64,000 nucleotides of DNA from Bradyrhizobium roseum (GTDB taxonomy: Bacteria; Pseudomonadota; Alphaproteobacteria; Rhizobiales; Xanthobacteraceae), in assembly GCF_030413175.1 (NCBI RefSeq), contig NZ_CP129212.1, positions 1,860,001 to 1,924,000 on the forward strand, given 5' to 3'. The notes beneath the pieces were generated by a model that ran no database searches, was not told the origin of the DNA, and saw nothing but the letters and a program-made list of their open reading frames with translations. The number at the start of each line of letters is the position of its first letter. The first letter of the stretch is position 1. Shown piece by piece: positions 54,836 through 61,547 of the stretch. The translations under genes and the position numbers were made by a program.

Positions 54836-55125
54836 ACCAACACCTCGCCGCGCCCGTGCGGGGATGGATGATGACCGTGCCATCCTAGGGCTTCAAACGT
54901 CGTTTTGTAGATGGGTCTCATCCTAGCCAGGCTTCCTTGCCGCAAGCATGCGGAAGGTGGGTCCGGATCTAACGATCCGACCGGATATGAGGTGATGCAG
55001 TGAGCTGCAGAAATCTTCGGAAGCCAATCCTCGCCCGGAGCCCGGTCGGCGCGCTGCGCTACGCATGGCTCCACGCGCCGCCCTACCACCGTCAAACCCC
55101 TAACCCAAACCAGGAGAACAGCCTT
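54836..55125 (+). other. Long right noncoding end of the IS element, possible bridge-RNA region
   Basis: No gene is supported in these roughly 290 bp after the transposase stop. Several hairpins are visible: CCGC-AAGCAT-GCGG (54940-54953), CGGATC-TAAC-GATCCG (54964-54979), and GGCGCG facing CGCGCC around 55050-55080. In IS1111-type elements the bridge RNA is encoded at this end. The RNA itself is inferred, not shown. Confidence 0.45.
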
Positions 55126-55145
55126 GACTCTCAAATCCCCATATG

Positions 55146-55233
55146 AGGGTGGGCAAAGCGCAGCGTGCCCACCATTGCTCAGCTTGCTCGTTGGTAGATG
55201 GTGGGCACGTCGCTTCGCTCCTTTGCCCACCCT
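55146..55233. repeat. Palindromic intergenic repeat, family G, beside the IS element
   Basis: AGGGTGGGCAAAGCGCAGCG and its continuation to 55174 are inverted at 55199-55233 (TGGTGGGCACG...TTTGCCCACCCT), with imperfect arms. It lies about 35 bp beyond the right subterminal repeat of the IS element and just before the stop of the Nudix gene at 55243. Confidence 0.75.
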
Positions 55234-55242
55234 ACGGAATCT

Positions 55243-55824
55243 TCACCGAAAGACATGCAGCGCGGCGTGTTGCAGCAGCATGATGGTCTTCGCATCGACG
55301 ATGCGGCCATCGGATATCATCGCCAGCGCAGTTTCGATCGACAGCTCCAGCACCTCGATGTCCTCGCCTTCCTCGGCGAGGCCGCCGCCGCTGCCGACGC
55401 GCATCGCGGGCTCGTACTCGGCGACGAAAAAATGCAGCTTCTCAGTGACGGCGCCGGGGCTCATGAAAGCCTCGAACACTTTTCGCACGTCGTGCAGCCG
55501 GTAGCCGATTTCCTCTTCCGCTTCGGCGCGAATCCGCTTCTCGGGTGTTTCGTCGTCGAGCATGCCGGCGGCGGCCTCGATCAGCAGATCGTCATGGCCG
55601 GCGAGGAAGGCCGGCAGGCGGAACTGCCGCGTCAGCACGACGGTACGGCCGGCGAGATTGTACGGCAGCAGCGCCGCGGCATGGCCGCGGTCGAACACTT
55701 CGCGCTTCTGGGTCTGCCATTCGCCGTCGCTGCGCCGATAGTCGAACACGACCTCGTTCAACTGGTAGTGCCGGTCGGAGAGCACGGTGGTGTTCGTGAT
55801 GCGGACGCGATCGGAGATGCTCAT
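55243..55824 (-). CDS. NudK-like Nudix hydrolase (GDP-mannose/ADP-ribose pyrophosphatase type)
   Basis: This 193-residue Nudix protein has the layout of NudK. The N-terminal swapped part is ITNTTVLSDRHYQLNEVVFD. The QFRLPAFLAG segment precedes the box GMLDDETPEKRIRAEAEEEI plus GY. The box is one residue shorter than the classical motif, as in NudK, and keeps the metal-binding EAEEE core, although the first Glu is replaced by Thr. NudK-type enzymes hydrolyse GDP-mannose. AAGGG precedes the ATG at 55824. Confidence 0.87.
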   Translation of the reverse strand: MSISDRVRITNTTVLSDRHYQLNEVVFDYRRSDGEWQTQKREVFDRGHAAALLPYNLAGRTVVLTRQFRLPAFLAGHDDLLIEAAAGMLDDETPEKRIRAEAEEEIGYRLHDVRKVFEAFMSPGAVTEKLHFFVAEYEPAMRVGSGGGLAEEGEDIEVLELSIETALAMISDGRIVDAKTIMLLQHAALHVFR

Positions 55825-55840
55825 CGAATACCCTTCGCCG

Positions 55841-56302
55841 TCACGGCGTCGGCTCGCGGCCATCGAGCCATTTGGCGAACACGATCGTCTGGGCTTCGGC
55901 GTAGCCGATCGACTGGTAGAACGCGCCGGCGTGAGCGTTCTCGCGCCGGACCAGTAATTGCAGCTTGGCGATGCCGGCCGCGCGCAGCCAATCCTCGGCT
56001 GCGTTCATGATGGCGCGGCCAAAACCTTTCCCGCGACGATCGGGATCGGTGGCGACATAATAGACCCAGCCGCGATGGCCGTCATGGCCGACCATCACGG
56101 TCGCGACGATCGTATCGGCGTCGCGGCCGACCAGGATCGTGGAGTTCGGCCGGCGGCGGGCGAGTGCAATATCGCTCGCCGGATCGTTCCACGGCCGCGT
56201 CAGGCCGCAGGCCTGCCATAACGCGATCACATCGGCCACATCCGCTTCCGCGATCTCGGCTATGGCGAGGGCCGGGATCGTCTTCGCCGCCGATGCCGTC
56301 AC
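55841..56302 (-). CDS. GNAT-family acetyltransferase
   Basis: This 153-residue GNAT N-acetyltransferase has the acetyl-CoA-binding motif VYYVATDPDRRGKGFGRAIM at about residues 80-99 and LLVRRENAHAGAFYQSIGY near the C-terminus, close to the YpeA type. The substrate is unknown. The start is a GTG at 56302 overlapping the stop of the flavoprotein gene by 4 bases (GTGA), so the two are translationally coupled. It is followed 16 bp later by the start of the NudK-like gene. Confidence 0.88.
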   Translation of the reverse strand: MTASAAKTIPALAIAEIAEADVADVIALWQACGLTRPWNDPASDIALARRRPNSTILVGRDADTIVATVMVGHDGHRGWVYYVATDPDRRGKGFGRAIMNAAEDWLRAAGIAKLQLLVRRENAHAGAFYQSIGYAEAQTIVFAKWLDGREPTP

Positions 56303-57735
56303 AGCACCTTGCCCGGGTTCATGATCCCTGCCGGATCGAGCATCGCCTTGATGCCGCGCATCAGTTCGATCGCGACCTTGTCTTTCACGTCGGGCAGTTC
56401 GTCGCGCTTGAGCACGCCGATGCCGTGCTCGGCTGAAATCGAACCGCCCAGCCGCAACACGATCGCGAATACCACCTCGTTGACCTCGTGCCAGCGCGAC
56501 ATGAAATCGGCGGTGTTGCCGCCGACCGGCTGGCTGACGTTGTAATGAATGTTGCCGTCGCCGAGATGGCCGAACGGAACCGGCCGCGAACCCGGGATCA
56601 GCTTCACCACCGCCGCGTTGGCTTCCGCGATGAACTCCGGCACCGCGGCGACCGGCACCGAGATGTCGTGCTTGATTGATCCGCCTTCCGGCTTCTGCGC
56701 CGCCGACATTTCGTCGCGCAATTTCCAGAAGCCGGCGCGCTGCGAAAGGTTCGCTGCGATCACGGCGTCGTCGACGATGCCTTCCTCCATGCCCTTGGCG
56801 AGAATCGATTCCAGCGCGGCGCGGGCGTCGTCGCGCGACGACGACAATTCCATCAGCACGTACCAGGGATGCTTGGTCGTCAGCGGATCGCGGATGTCGA
56901 TGCCGTGGCGCAGGCTGAAATCGACGGCGATGTCGGCCAGCAGTTCGAAGCTGGTCAGGCTGCCGGCCGCCTCGTTCTGCGAGATCGACAGCAGTTTCAG
57001 CGCCTCCGCCGGCGATTTGAGGCCGACATAGGCGGTCTCCACCGCGCGCGGTTTTGGAAACAGTTTCAGCGTCGCCGCCGTGATGATGCCGAGCGTGCCT
57101 TCGGCGCCGATGAAGAGGTTGCGCAGGTCGTAGCCGGTATTGTCCTTTTTCAGCTTCGACAATCCGTTCAGGATGCGGCCGTCCGCCAGCACCACTTCCA
57201 GCCCGAGCGCCATTTCGCGCGCGACGCCGTAGGCCACGGCCGCGGTGCCGCCGGCATTGGTGGAGAGATTGCCGCCGATGGTGCAGCTTCCTTCCGCGCC
57301 GAGCGACAGCGGAAACAGCCGGTCGACCTCGGCCGCGCGCGCTTGCGCGATCTGCAGCACCACGCCGGCCTCGCAGGTCATGGTGTTGGAAGCCGCATCG
57401 ATCTCGCGGATCTTGTCGAGCCGCCGCAGCGAGACGACCACCTCGCCATGATGCGGTGTTTGCCCGCCGACCAGGCCGGTGTTGCCGCCCTGCGGCACCA
57501 GCGCGATTCGGTTTGCGCTGGCGAGCTTGCATATCTCGGAGACTTCGGCGGTCGATCCCGGCCGCAATACCAGCGGCGACCGGCCGTGGAACAGGTCGCG
57601 TTCCTCGGTCACGTAGGGCGCGATATCGGCGGCATCGGTCACCGCATATTTGTCGCCGACGATGGCGCGAAACTTTGCGATCAGATCGGCGGGAAGCGGG
57701 GGCAGGGAGGCCGGTTTGGCGCCTTGGATATTCAT
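56299..57735 (-). CDS. FAD-linked D-2-hydroxyacid dehydrogenase (GlcD/D-LDH type)
   Basis: This 478-residue flavoprotein oxidises D-2-hydroxyacids such as D-lactate, D-glycolate or D-2-hydroxyglutarate. The N-terminal PCMH-type FAD domain includes LVPQGGNTGLVGGQTP, GAEGSCTIGGNLSTNAGG and LFIGAEGTLGIIT. The C-terminal FAD-oxidase domain carries GHLGDGNIHYN and SAEHGIG, which hold the metal and substrate. The exact substrate is open. The ATG at 57735 follows AGAGAAGAAA. It shares a transcript with the GNAT gene that overlaps its end and follows tsaC, 25 bp upstream. Confidence 0.93.
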   Translation of the reverse strand: MNIQGAKPASLPPLPADLIAKFRAIVGDKYAVTDAADIAPYVTEERDLFHGRSPLVLRPGSTAEVSEICKLASANRIALVPQGGNTGLVGGQTPHHGEVVVSLRRLDKIREIDAASNTMTCEAGVVLQIAQARAAEVDRLFPLSLGAEGSCTIGGNLSTNAGGTAAVAYGVAREMALGLEVVLADGRILNGLSKLKKDNTGYDLRNLFIGAEGTLGIITAATLKLFPKPRAVETAYVGLKSPAEALKLLSISQNEAAGSLTSFELLADIAVDFSLRHGIDIRDPLTTKHPWYVLMELSSSRDDARAALESILAKGMEEGIVDDAVIAANLSQRAGFWKLRDEMSAAQKPEGGSIKHDISVPVAAVPEFIAEANAAVVKLIPGSRPVPFGHLGDGNIHYNVSQPVGGNTADFMSRWHEVNEVVFAIVLRLGGSISAEHGIGVLKRDELPDVKDKVAIELMRGIKAMLDPAGIMNPGKVL

Positions 57736-57760
57736 TTTCTTCTCTTTCGTTCCCGCCCGC

Positions 57761-58753
57761 TCATTCGCGCTCCACGGCGGCGCGGCGTAGCCGGTCGTTG
57801 ATGGCTTCACCCAGACCTTCGCCCGGAACGGGCATCACCGCGATGGCGTTCACACCCTTGCCGTCGAGCGCCCGAAGATGGCCGAACAAATTGGCGGCGG
57901 CCTCGTCGAGATCGCCACGCTCCGACAGATTCATCACCGCAGCGGCGGCGTCAATTCCCGAAATTGCTCCGAGGCCAAAGGCGAGCAATGCCTCGCCGGG
58001 CTCGACCCGTTCCGCGTTGAGGCGCACACGGGCGCGTGGCGCATAGTGCGAAGCCAGCATGCCGGGCGCCAGCGGTTGGCCACCGCCGCCGTCGGCCTCG
58101 GCGGGTGCTTGCCGCAGCGCGCGGCCGAGCACGCGCTCGATCTCCGCGCGCGGCAGGCCGCCGGGCCGCAGCAGCATCGGCGCGCCGAAGCAGCCGACGA
58201 TGGTGGATTCGACGCCGACGGCGACCGGCCCGCCATCGACGATCAGGTCGATCCGCCCCGCAAGGTCGCTCTCGACATGGGCTGCCGTGGTCGGCGAGAC
58301 GTGGCCCGAAAGATTGGCCGACGGCGCCACCACGGGGCCGCCGAAGGCGCGCAAAATCTCGCGCGCCACCGGATGCGCGGGGATCCGGATCGCGACAGTG
58401 TCGAGGCCGGCGGTGGCGAGGTCGGCGACCGCGCAATCCTCCGCCTTCGGCAGCACCAGCGTCAGCGGACCCGGCCAGAACGCCTCGGCGAGCGCAGTCG
58501 CCGCCGCGTCGAAGCGGGCGATCCTGCGGGCCGCCGTGAGGTCGCCGACATGGGCGATCAGCGGATTGAAGGCCGGCCGGCCCTTGGCGCGGTAGATGCC
58601 GGTGACCGCCGCCGGATTGGCCGCGTCGGCGCCGAGGCCATAGACGGTCTCGGTCGGGAACGCGACCAGCCCGCCCGCCGCCAGCACCCGCGCTGCCGCC
58701 GCCACGGCAGCCTCGCCAGCGGGCAAAATCCGGGTTTTCGGGCCGACATTCAC
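57761..58753 (-). CDS. tsaC: L-threonylcarbamoyladenylate synthase (TsaC/Sua5)
   Basis: This enzyme makes threonylcarbamoyl-AMP for the t6A37 modification of ANN-decoding tRNAs. The 330-residue protein is the long Sua5 form. The YrdC domain holds PTETVYGLGADA, the KGRPAFNPLIAHV region, and VVAPSANLSGHVSPT. A linker leads to a C-terminal Sua5 domain (LAPGMLASHYAPRARV onward). The start is a GTG at 58753 with AGGAAA 9 bp upstream, since longer open frames cross the tRNA-Pro gene. It is divergent from tRNA-Pro. Confidence 0.94.
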   Translation of the reverse strand: MNVGPKTRILPAGEAAVAAAARVLAAGGLVAFPTETVYGLGADAANPAAVTGIYRAKGRPAFNPLIAHVGDLTAARRIARFDAAATALAEAFWPGPLTLVLPKAEDCAVADLATAGLDTVAIRIPAHPVAREILRAFGGPVVAPSANLSGHVSPTTAAHVESDLAGRIDLIVDGGPVAVGVESTIVGCFGAPMLLRPGGLPRAEIERVLGRALRQAPAEADGGGGQPLAPGMLASHYAPRARVRLNAERVEPGEALLAFGLGAISGIDAAAAVMNLSERGDLDEAAANLFGHLRALDGKGVNAIAVMPVPGEGLGEAINDRLRRAAVERE

Positions 58754-58822
58754 TGTGATTAATTTCCTCAAATCGGCTGCTTGCGGTGACCGACACCCAA
58801 GGCTATAAGCCGCGTTCCAAGT

Positions 58823-58899
58823 CGGAGTGTGGCTCAGCCCGGTAGAGCACTGCGTTCGGGACGCAGGGGTCGCAGGTTCGAATCCTGCCACTCCGACCA
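58823..58899 (+). tRNA. tRNA-Pro (CGG)
   Basis: A full cloverleaf can be drawn. The acceptor stem CGGAGTG pairs with CACTCCG. The D arm is GCTC...GAGC. The anticodon stem CTGCG/CGCAG encloses TTCGGGA, giving anticodon CGG at 58857-58859. The T arm is GCAGG-TTCGAAT-CCTGC. The CCA end is encoded at 58897-58899. CGG reads the CCG proline codon, frequent in a GC-rich genome. Confidence 0.97.
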
Positions 58900-59101
58900 T
58901 GAATTTCCTGCGCTTTTCGTCTTCTTTCACGATAGGCGGCCAAGTCAACCCCGCGATCAACCCCAGATACGATGTTCTTGCTTTTGGTCGTGATGGCGGC
59001 GGCCGCCTCGCGCGAGAACGCGGGGTGGTGGTGGCCACAGGCATCAGGCAACACCTCGACCGGCATCTCAAGAAAAATGACTGAGGCAGGTTCCTGACGA
59101 A
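58900..59101. other. Noncoding gap after tRNA-Pro
   Basis: This 202-bp gap holds no gene I can support. An open frame on the plus strand continues out of the tRNA gene but has no ribosome site. No integrase or tRNA fragment is seen. Confidence 0.5.
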
Positions 59102-59758
59102 TCAGCGCCTGACCGTCCGCCTTGCCGCCCGTTTCTTGGGTGGCGGTGACGGCCTCGCACCGGCCGGTGCCGCCTTGGTCTTCGGCTGGATCCGCAGCCC
59201 GTCGATGAACACATCGAGCAGCCGCAGGGCCGTCGCCTGCCAGCCGGGCTGATCGTGCACGTAGCACATGCCGATGAGCGCCCGCAGCAGGTCCTCCGGG
59301 CTGATATCGGCGCGGATCTCGCGGGCGGCGACCGCGCGGTCGAGCAACAGGCCGACGGCCTTGGTCAGCCGATCGAGCGAAAACGCGTACAATTCGGACT
59401 GGTTCTGCACGGCGAGCGCCAGCGCCGCCAGCATGCCCTTCTTGGTGGCGACGAATTCGACATTGGAATGCAGCCAGCGGCGCAGCGCCTGCACCGGATC
59501 CTTTGCTGCCTTCAGCTGCTCCGCCAGATCGCCGAGCTGCTCCACCTCGCGCCGGTACACCGCCTCGAACAATGCCTCGCGGGTCGGGAAGTGCCGGTAG
59601 AGCGTACCAATGCCGACACCGGCGCGTTTTGCCACGGCTTCGAGGCTCGCGTCCGATCCGCCGGCGCTGAACACGGCCTTTGCCGCCTCGAGCACGCGCT
59701 CGCGATTGCGCACGGCGTCGGCGCGGGGCTTCCTGACGTTGTCGGCCTGATCGTCCAT
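59102..59758 (-). CDS. TetR-family transcriptional regulator
   Basis: This 218-residue TetR repressor has an N-terminal helix-turn-helix (ILEAAKAVF-like ERVLEAAKAVFSAGG, then LEAVAKRAGVGIGTLYRHFP, about residues 20-58). The helical ligand-binding domain follows, with a basic tail rich in Pro, Lys and Arg (from about 195). Ligand unknown. The ATG at 59758 is used, and a TTG three codons earlier is possible. It is divergent from the molybdenum hydroxylase operon, and a perfect dyad lies in that operon's promoter, so it probably represses it. Confidence 0.93.
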   Translation of the reverse strand: MDDQADNVRKPRADAVRNRERVLEAAKAVFSAGGSDASLEAVAKRAGVGIGTLYRHFPTREALFEAVYRREVEQLGDLAEQLKAAKDPVQALRRWLHSNVEFVATKKGMLAALALAVQNQSELYAFSLDRLTKAVGLLLDRAVAAREIRADISPEDLLRALIGMCYVHDQPGWQATALRLLDVFIDGLRIQPKTKAAPAGARPSPPPKKRAARRTVRR

Positions 59759-59864
59759 GTCCCGCAATGTAGATCACGATCCGGTTAGATTGAACCCGCT
59801 CATGGCTGCATCGCGTTGTTTGCACATGCCGTTTTGACGGATTCTGAAATCTTTTGGGCGCCCC

Positions 59865-59893
59865 TTGTTAAACGGAGGATGCCTCCGTATATC
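59865..59893 (+). promoter_or_regulatory. Promoter of the molybdenum hydroxylase operon with embedded TetR-type operator
   Basis: A -35 TTGTTA (59865-59870) and -10 TATATC (59888-59893) are exactly 17 bp apart. The perfect dyad ACGGAGG-ATG-CCTCCGT (59872-59888) fills the spacer, so a bound repressor would block RNA polymerase. The divergent TetR gene starts about 110 bp away. Start of transcription near 59900 gives a leader of about 98 bases. Confidence 0.7.
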
Positions 59894-59997
59894 CGCCCCA
59901 CTGCCGGCTCGGCATGTCGTCGAGCCGCGTGAGATCGATGGCGGCCACTGCGGTGGCGCGCTGCGATCACCCATGACCCTATCTGACCGGAGCCTGC

Positions 59998-60495
59998 ATG
60001 ACTCACTCCATCAGCCTCACCGTGAACGGTGCGCGGCGCGAGATCGAATTGAACGATCCGCGCGTCACGCTGCTCGATCTCCTGCGTGAGCGCCTGCAAC
60101 TCACCGGAACCAAGAAAGGATGCGACCGCGGCCAATGCGGCGCCTGCACCATTCTCGTCGATGGCAAGCGGATCAACGCCTGCCTCGCGCTTGCGATCAG
60201 CCATGACGGCGCCGAGATCGTCACCATCGAAGGCATCGCGCGCGGCGACCAGCTGCATCCCGTGCAGGCCGCCTTCATCGCCTGTGATGGCTTCCAGTGC
60301 GGTTTCTGCACGCCGGGCCAGATCATGAGCGCGATCGGCCTGATGTGCGAAGGGCAGGCCGGGTGCGATCCGGAACGGATTCGCGAAGGCATGAGCGGCA
60401 ATCTCTGCCGCTGCGGCGCCTATGCCGGCATCGTCGACGCCGTGCTGGAAGCGCAGGCCAGCCAGACCAACGACAACCAGAGGCGCTCCGCATGA
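59998..60495 (+). CDS. Aldehyde oxidoreductase-type [2Fe-2S] subunit (PaoA-like)
   Basis: This 165-residue small subunit of a xanthine-oxidase-family molybdenum hydroxylase has two [2Fe-2S] clusters. A plant-type ferredoxin cluster uses Cys42, 47, 50 and 62 (GCDRGQCGACT). A second uses Cys101, 104, 137 and 139 (CGFCTPGQI, LCRCGAY). E. coli PaoA carries a Tat signal, but this protein starts directly with the ferredoxin fold, so the enzyme is probably cytoplasmic. Electrons pass from the Mo site to FAD. Its stop overlaps the next start by 4 bases. Confidence 0.93.
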   Translation: MTHSISLTVNGARREIELNDPRVTLLDLLRERLQLTGTKKGCDRGQCGACTILVDGKRINACLALAISHDGAEIVTIEGIARGDQLHPVQAAFIACDGFQCGFCTPGQIMSAIGLMCEGQAGCDPERIREGMSGNLCRCGAYAGIVDAVLEAQASQTNDNQRRSA

Positions 60496-61547
60496 AGATG
60501 TTCGATTACGTGAGGTCCGCAACGCTGGCGGAGGCTATTGCGGCCGCCGCCCAGCCGGGCGCAGCCTATCTCGCCGCCGGCACCAATCTGCTCGACCTGA
60601 TGAAGGGCGGCGTCAGCCGGCCGGATCGTCTGGTTGACATCACCCATCTTCCTGGGCTCGACCGCGTCGAGCATTTGCCCGACGGCGGTGTCCGCATCGG
60701 CGCGCTGGTCGGCAATGCGGGGCTTGCGCACGACACCGATTTCGCAAAAGCCTATCCGGCGGTGGCCGAAGCCCTGCTGTCGGGAGCCTCCGCGCAGTTG
60801 CGCAATGCGGCGACCGTCGGCGGCAATCTGCTGCAGCGGACGCGCTGTGCCTATTTCTATGATACCGCCAGCCGCTGCAACAAGCGCGAAACGGGCAGCG
60901 GCTGCGATGCGCGCGGTGGCGAAAATCGCCTGCACGCGGTGCTCGGCTGGAGCGAGAGCTGTATCGCCACGCATCCGTCAGATTTTGGCGTGCCGCTGGT
61001 TGCGCTCGATGCCGTCGTCGAGATCGAAGGCAGAAGCGGCCGTCGCGAGCTGCCGCTTGAGGAACTGCACCGCCTGCCGGGCGATACGCCGGAGCGGGAT
61101 ACGGTGCTCGAGCCCGGTGATCTGATCGTGGCGGTGCGGCTGCCGCCGGCGGCGCGGAGCTTCGCCGCGCATGCGCGCTATATCAAGGTGCGCGAGCGCA
61201 CCTCCTATGCGTTCGCCATGGTGTCGGCCGCGGCGGCGCTGCAGATCGACAACGGCAGCATCGTTGAAGCGCGGCTGGCGCTTGGCGGTGTCGCCGCAAA
61301 GCCATGGCGCGCCCGCGCGGCGGAGCAGGTGCTGAAAGGCGCCGCGCCCGAGGCGGCGAATTTCCGCGAGGCCGCGCAGGCGGCGCTCGCCGATGCGAAT
61401 CCGTCCGGCGACAATGCCTTCAAGATCGAGCTGGCGCGCCGCGTGATTGCGCGCGCGCTGAGCCTTGCCGCAACCGGGACGCCCGCGCGCATGCCCGCGC
61501 TGCCGGCGTCGCCCTTCGCATCCCAATCCGGAGTCTTGCATGCTTGA
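60492..61547 (+). CDS. Aldehyde oxidoreductase-type FAD subunit with 4Fe-4S site (PaoB-like)
   Basis: This 351-residue FAD subunit has the FAD-binding LAAGTNLLDLMKGG and ATVGGNLLQRTRC blocks. It contains the PaoB-type insertion CAYFYDTASRCNKRETGSGC, with Cys119, 129, 138 and 157 as probable ligands of an extra 4Fe-4S cluster. That insertion separates PaoB-like subunits from ordinary XdhB/CoxM. The ATG at 60492 overlaps the end of the small subunit gene. The downstream gene overlaps its end by 8 bases. Confidence 0.92.
   Translation: MKMFDYVRSATLAEAIAAAAQPGAAYLAAGTNLLDLMKGGVSRPDRLVDITHLPGLDRVEHLPDGGVRIGALVGNAGLAHDTDFAKAYPAVAEALLSGASAQLRNAATVGGNLLQRTRCAYFYDTASRCNKRETGSGCDARGGENRLHAVLGWSESCIATHPSDFGVPLVALDAVVEIEGRSGRRELPLEELHRLPGDTPERDTVLEPGDLIVAVRLPPAARSFAAHARYIKVRERTSYAFAMVSAAAALQIDNGSIVEARLALGGVAAKPWRARAAEQVLKGAAPEAANFREAAQAALADANPSGDNAFKIELARRVIARALSLAATGTPARMPALPASPFASQSGVLHA

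Larger units (their letters stand above)
53640..55125 (+). mobile_element. IS110-family (IS1111-like) insertion sequence, approximate ends
   Basis: One transposase gene lies between a short left end and a long right noncoding end (about 290 bp). The 10-bp sequence GGTTTGGGTT (53649-53658) is inverted at 55102-55111, resembling the subterminal inverted repeats of the IS1111 group. Exact ends cannot be set without an empty-site comparison, and no target duplication is expected for this family. Confidence 0.65.

Noticed and set aside
58827..59084. Plus-strand open frame running out of tRNA-Pro
   Set aside because: It begins inside the tRNA and has no ribosome site or known domain.
58823..59101. 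tRNA-Pro as an island attachment site
   Set aside because: No integrase, no partial copy of the tRNA 3' end and no composition change were seen nearby.
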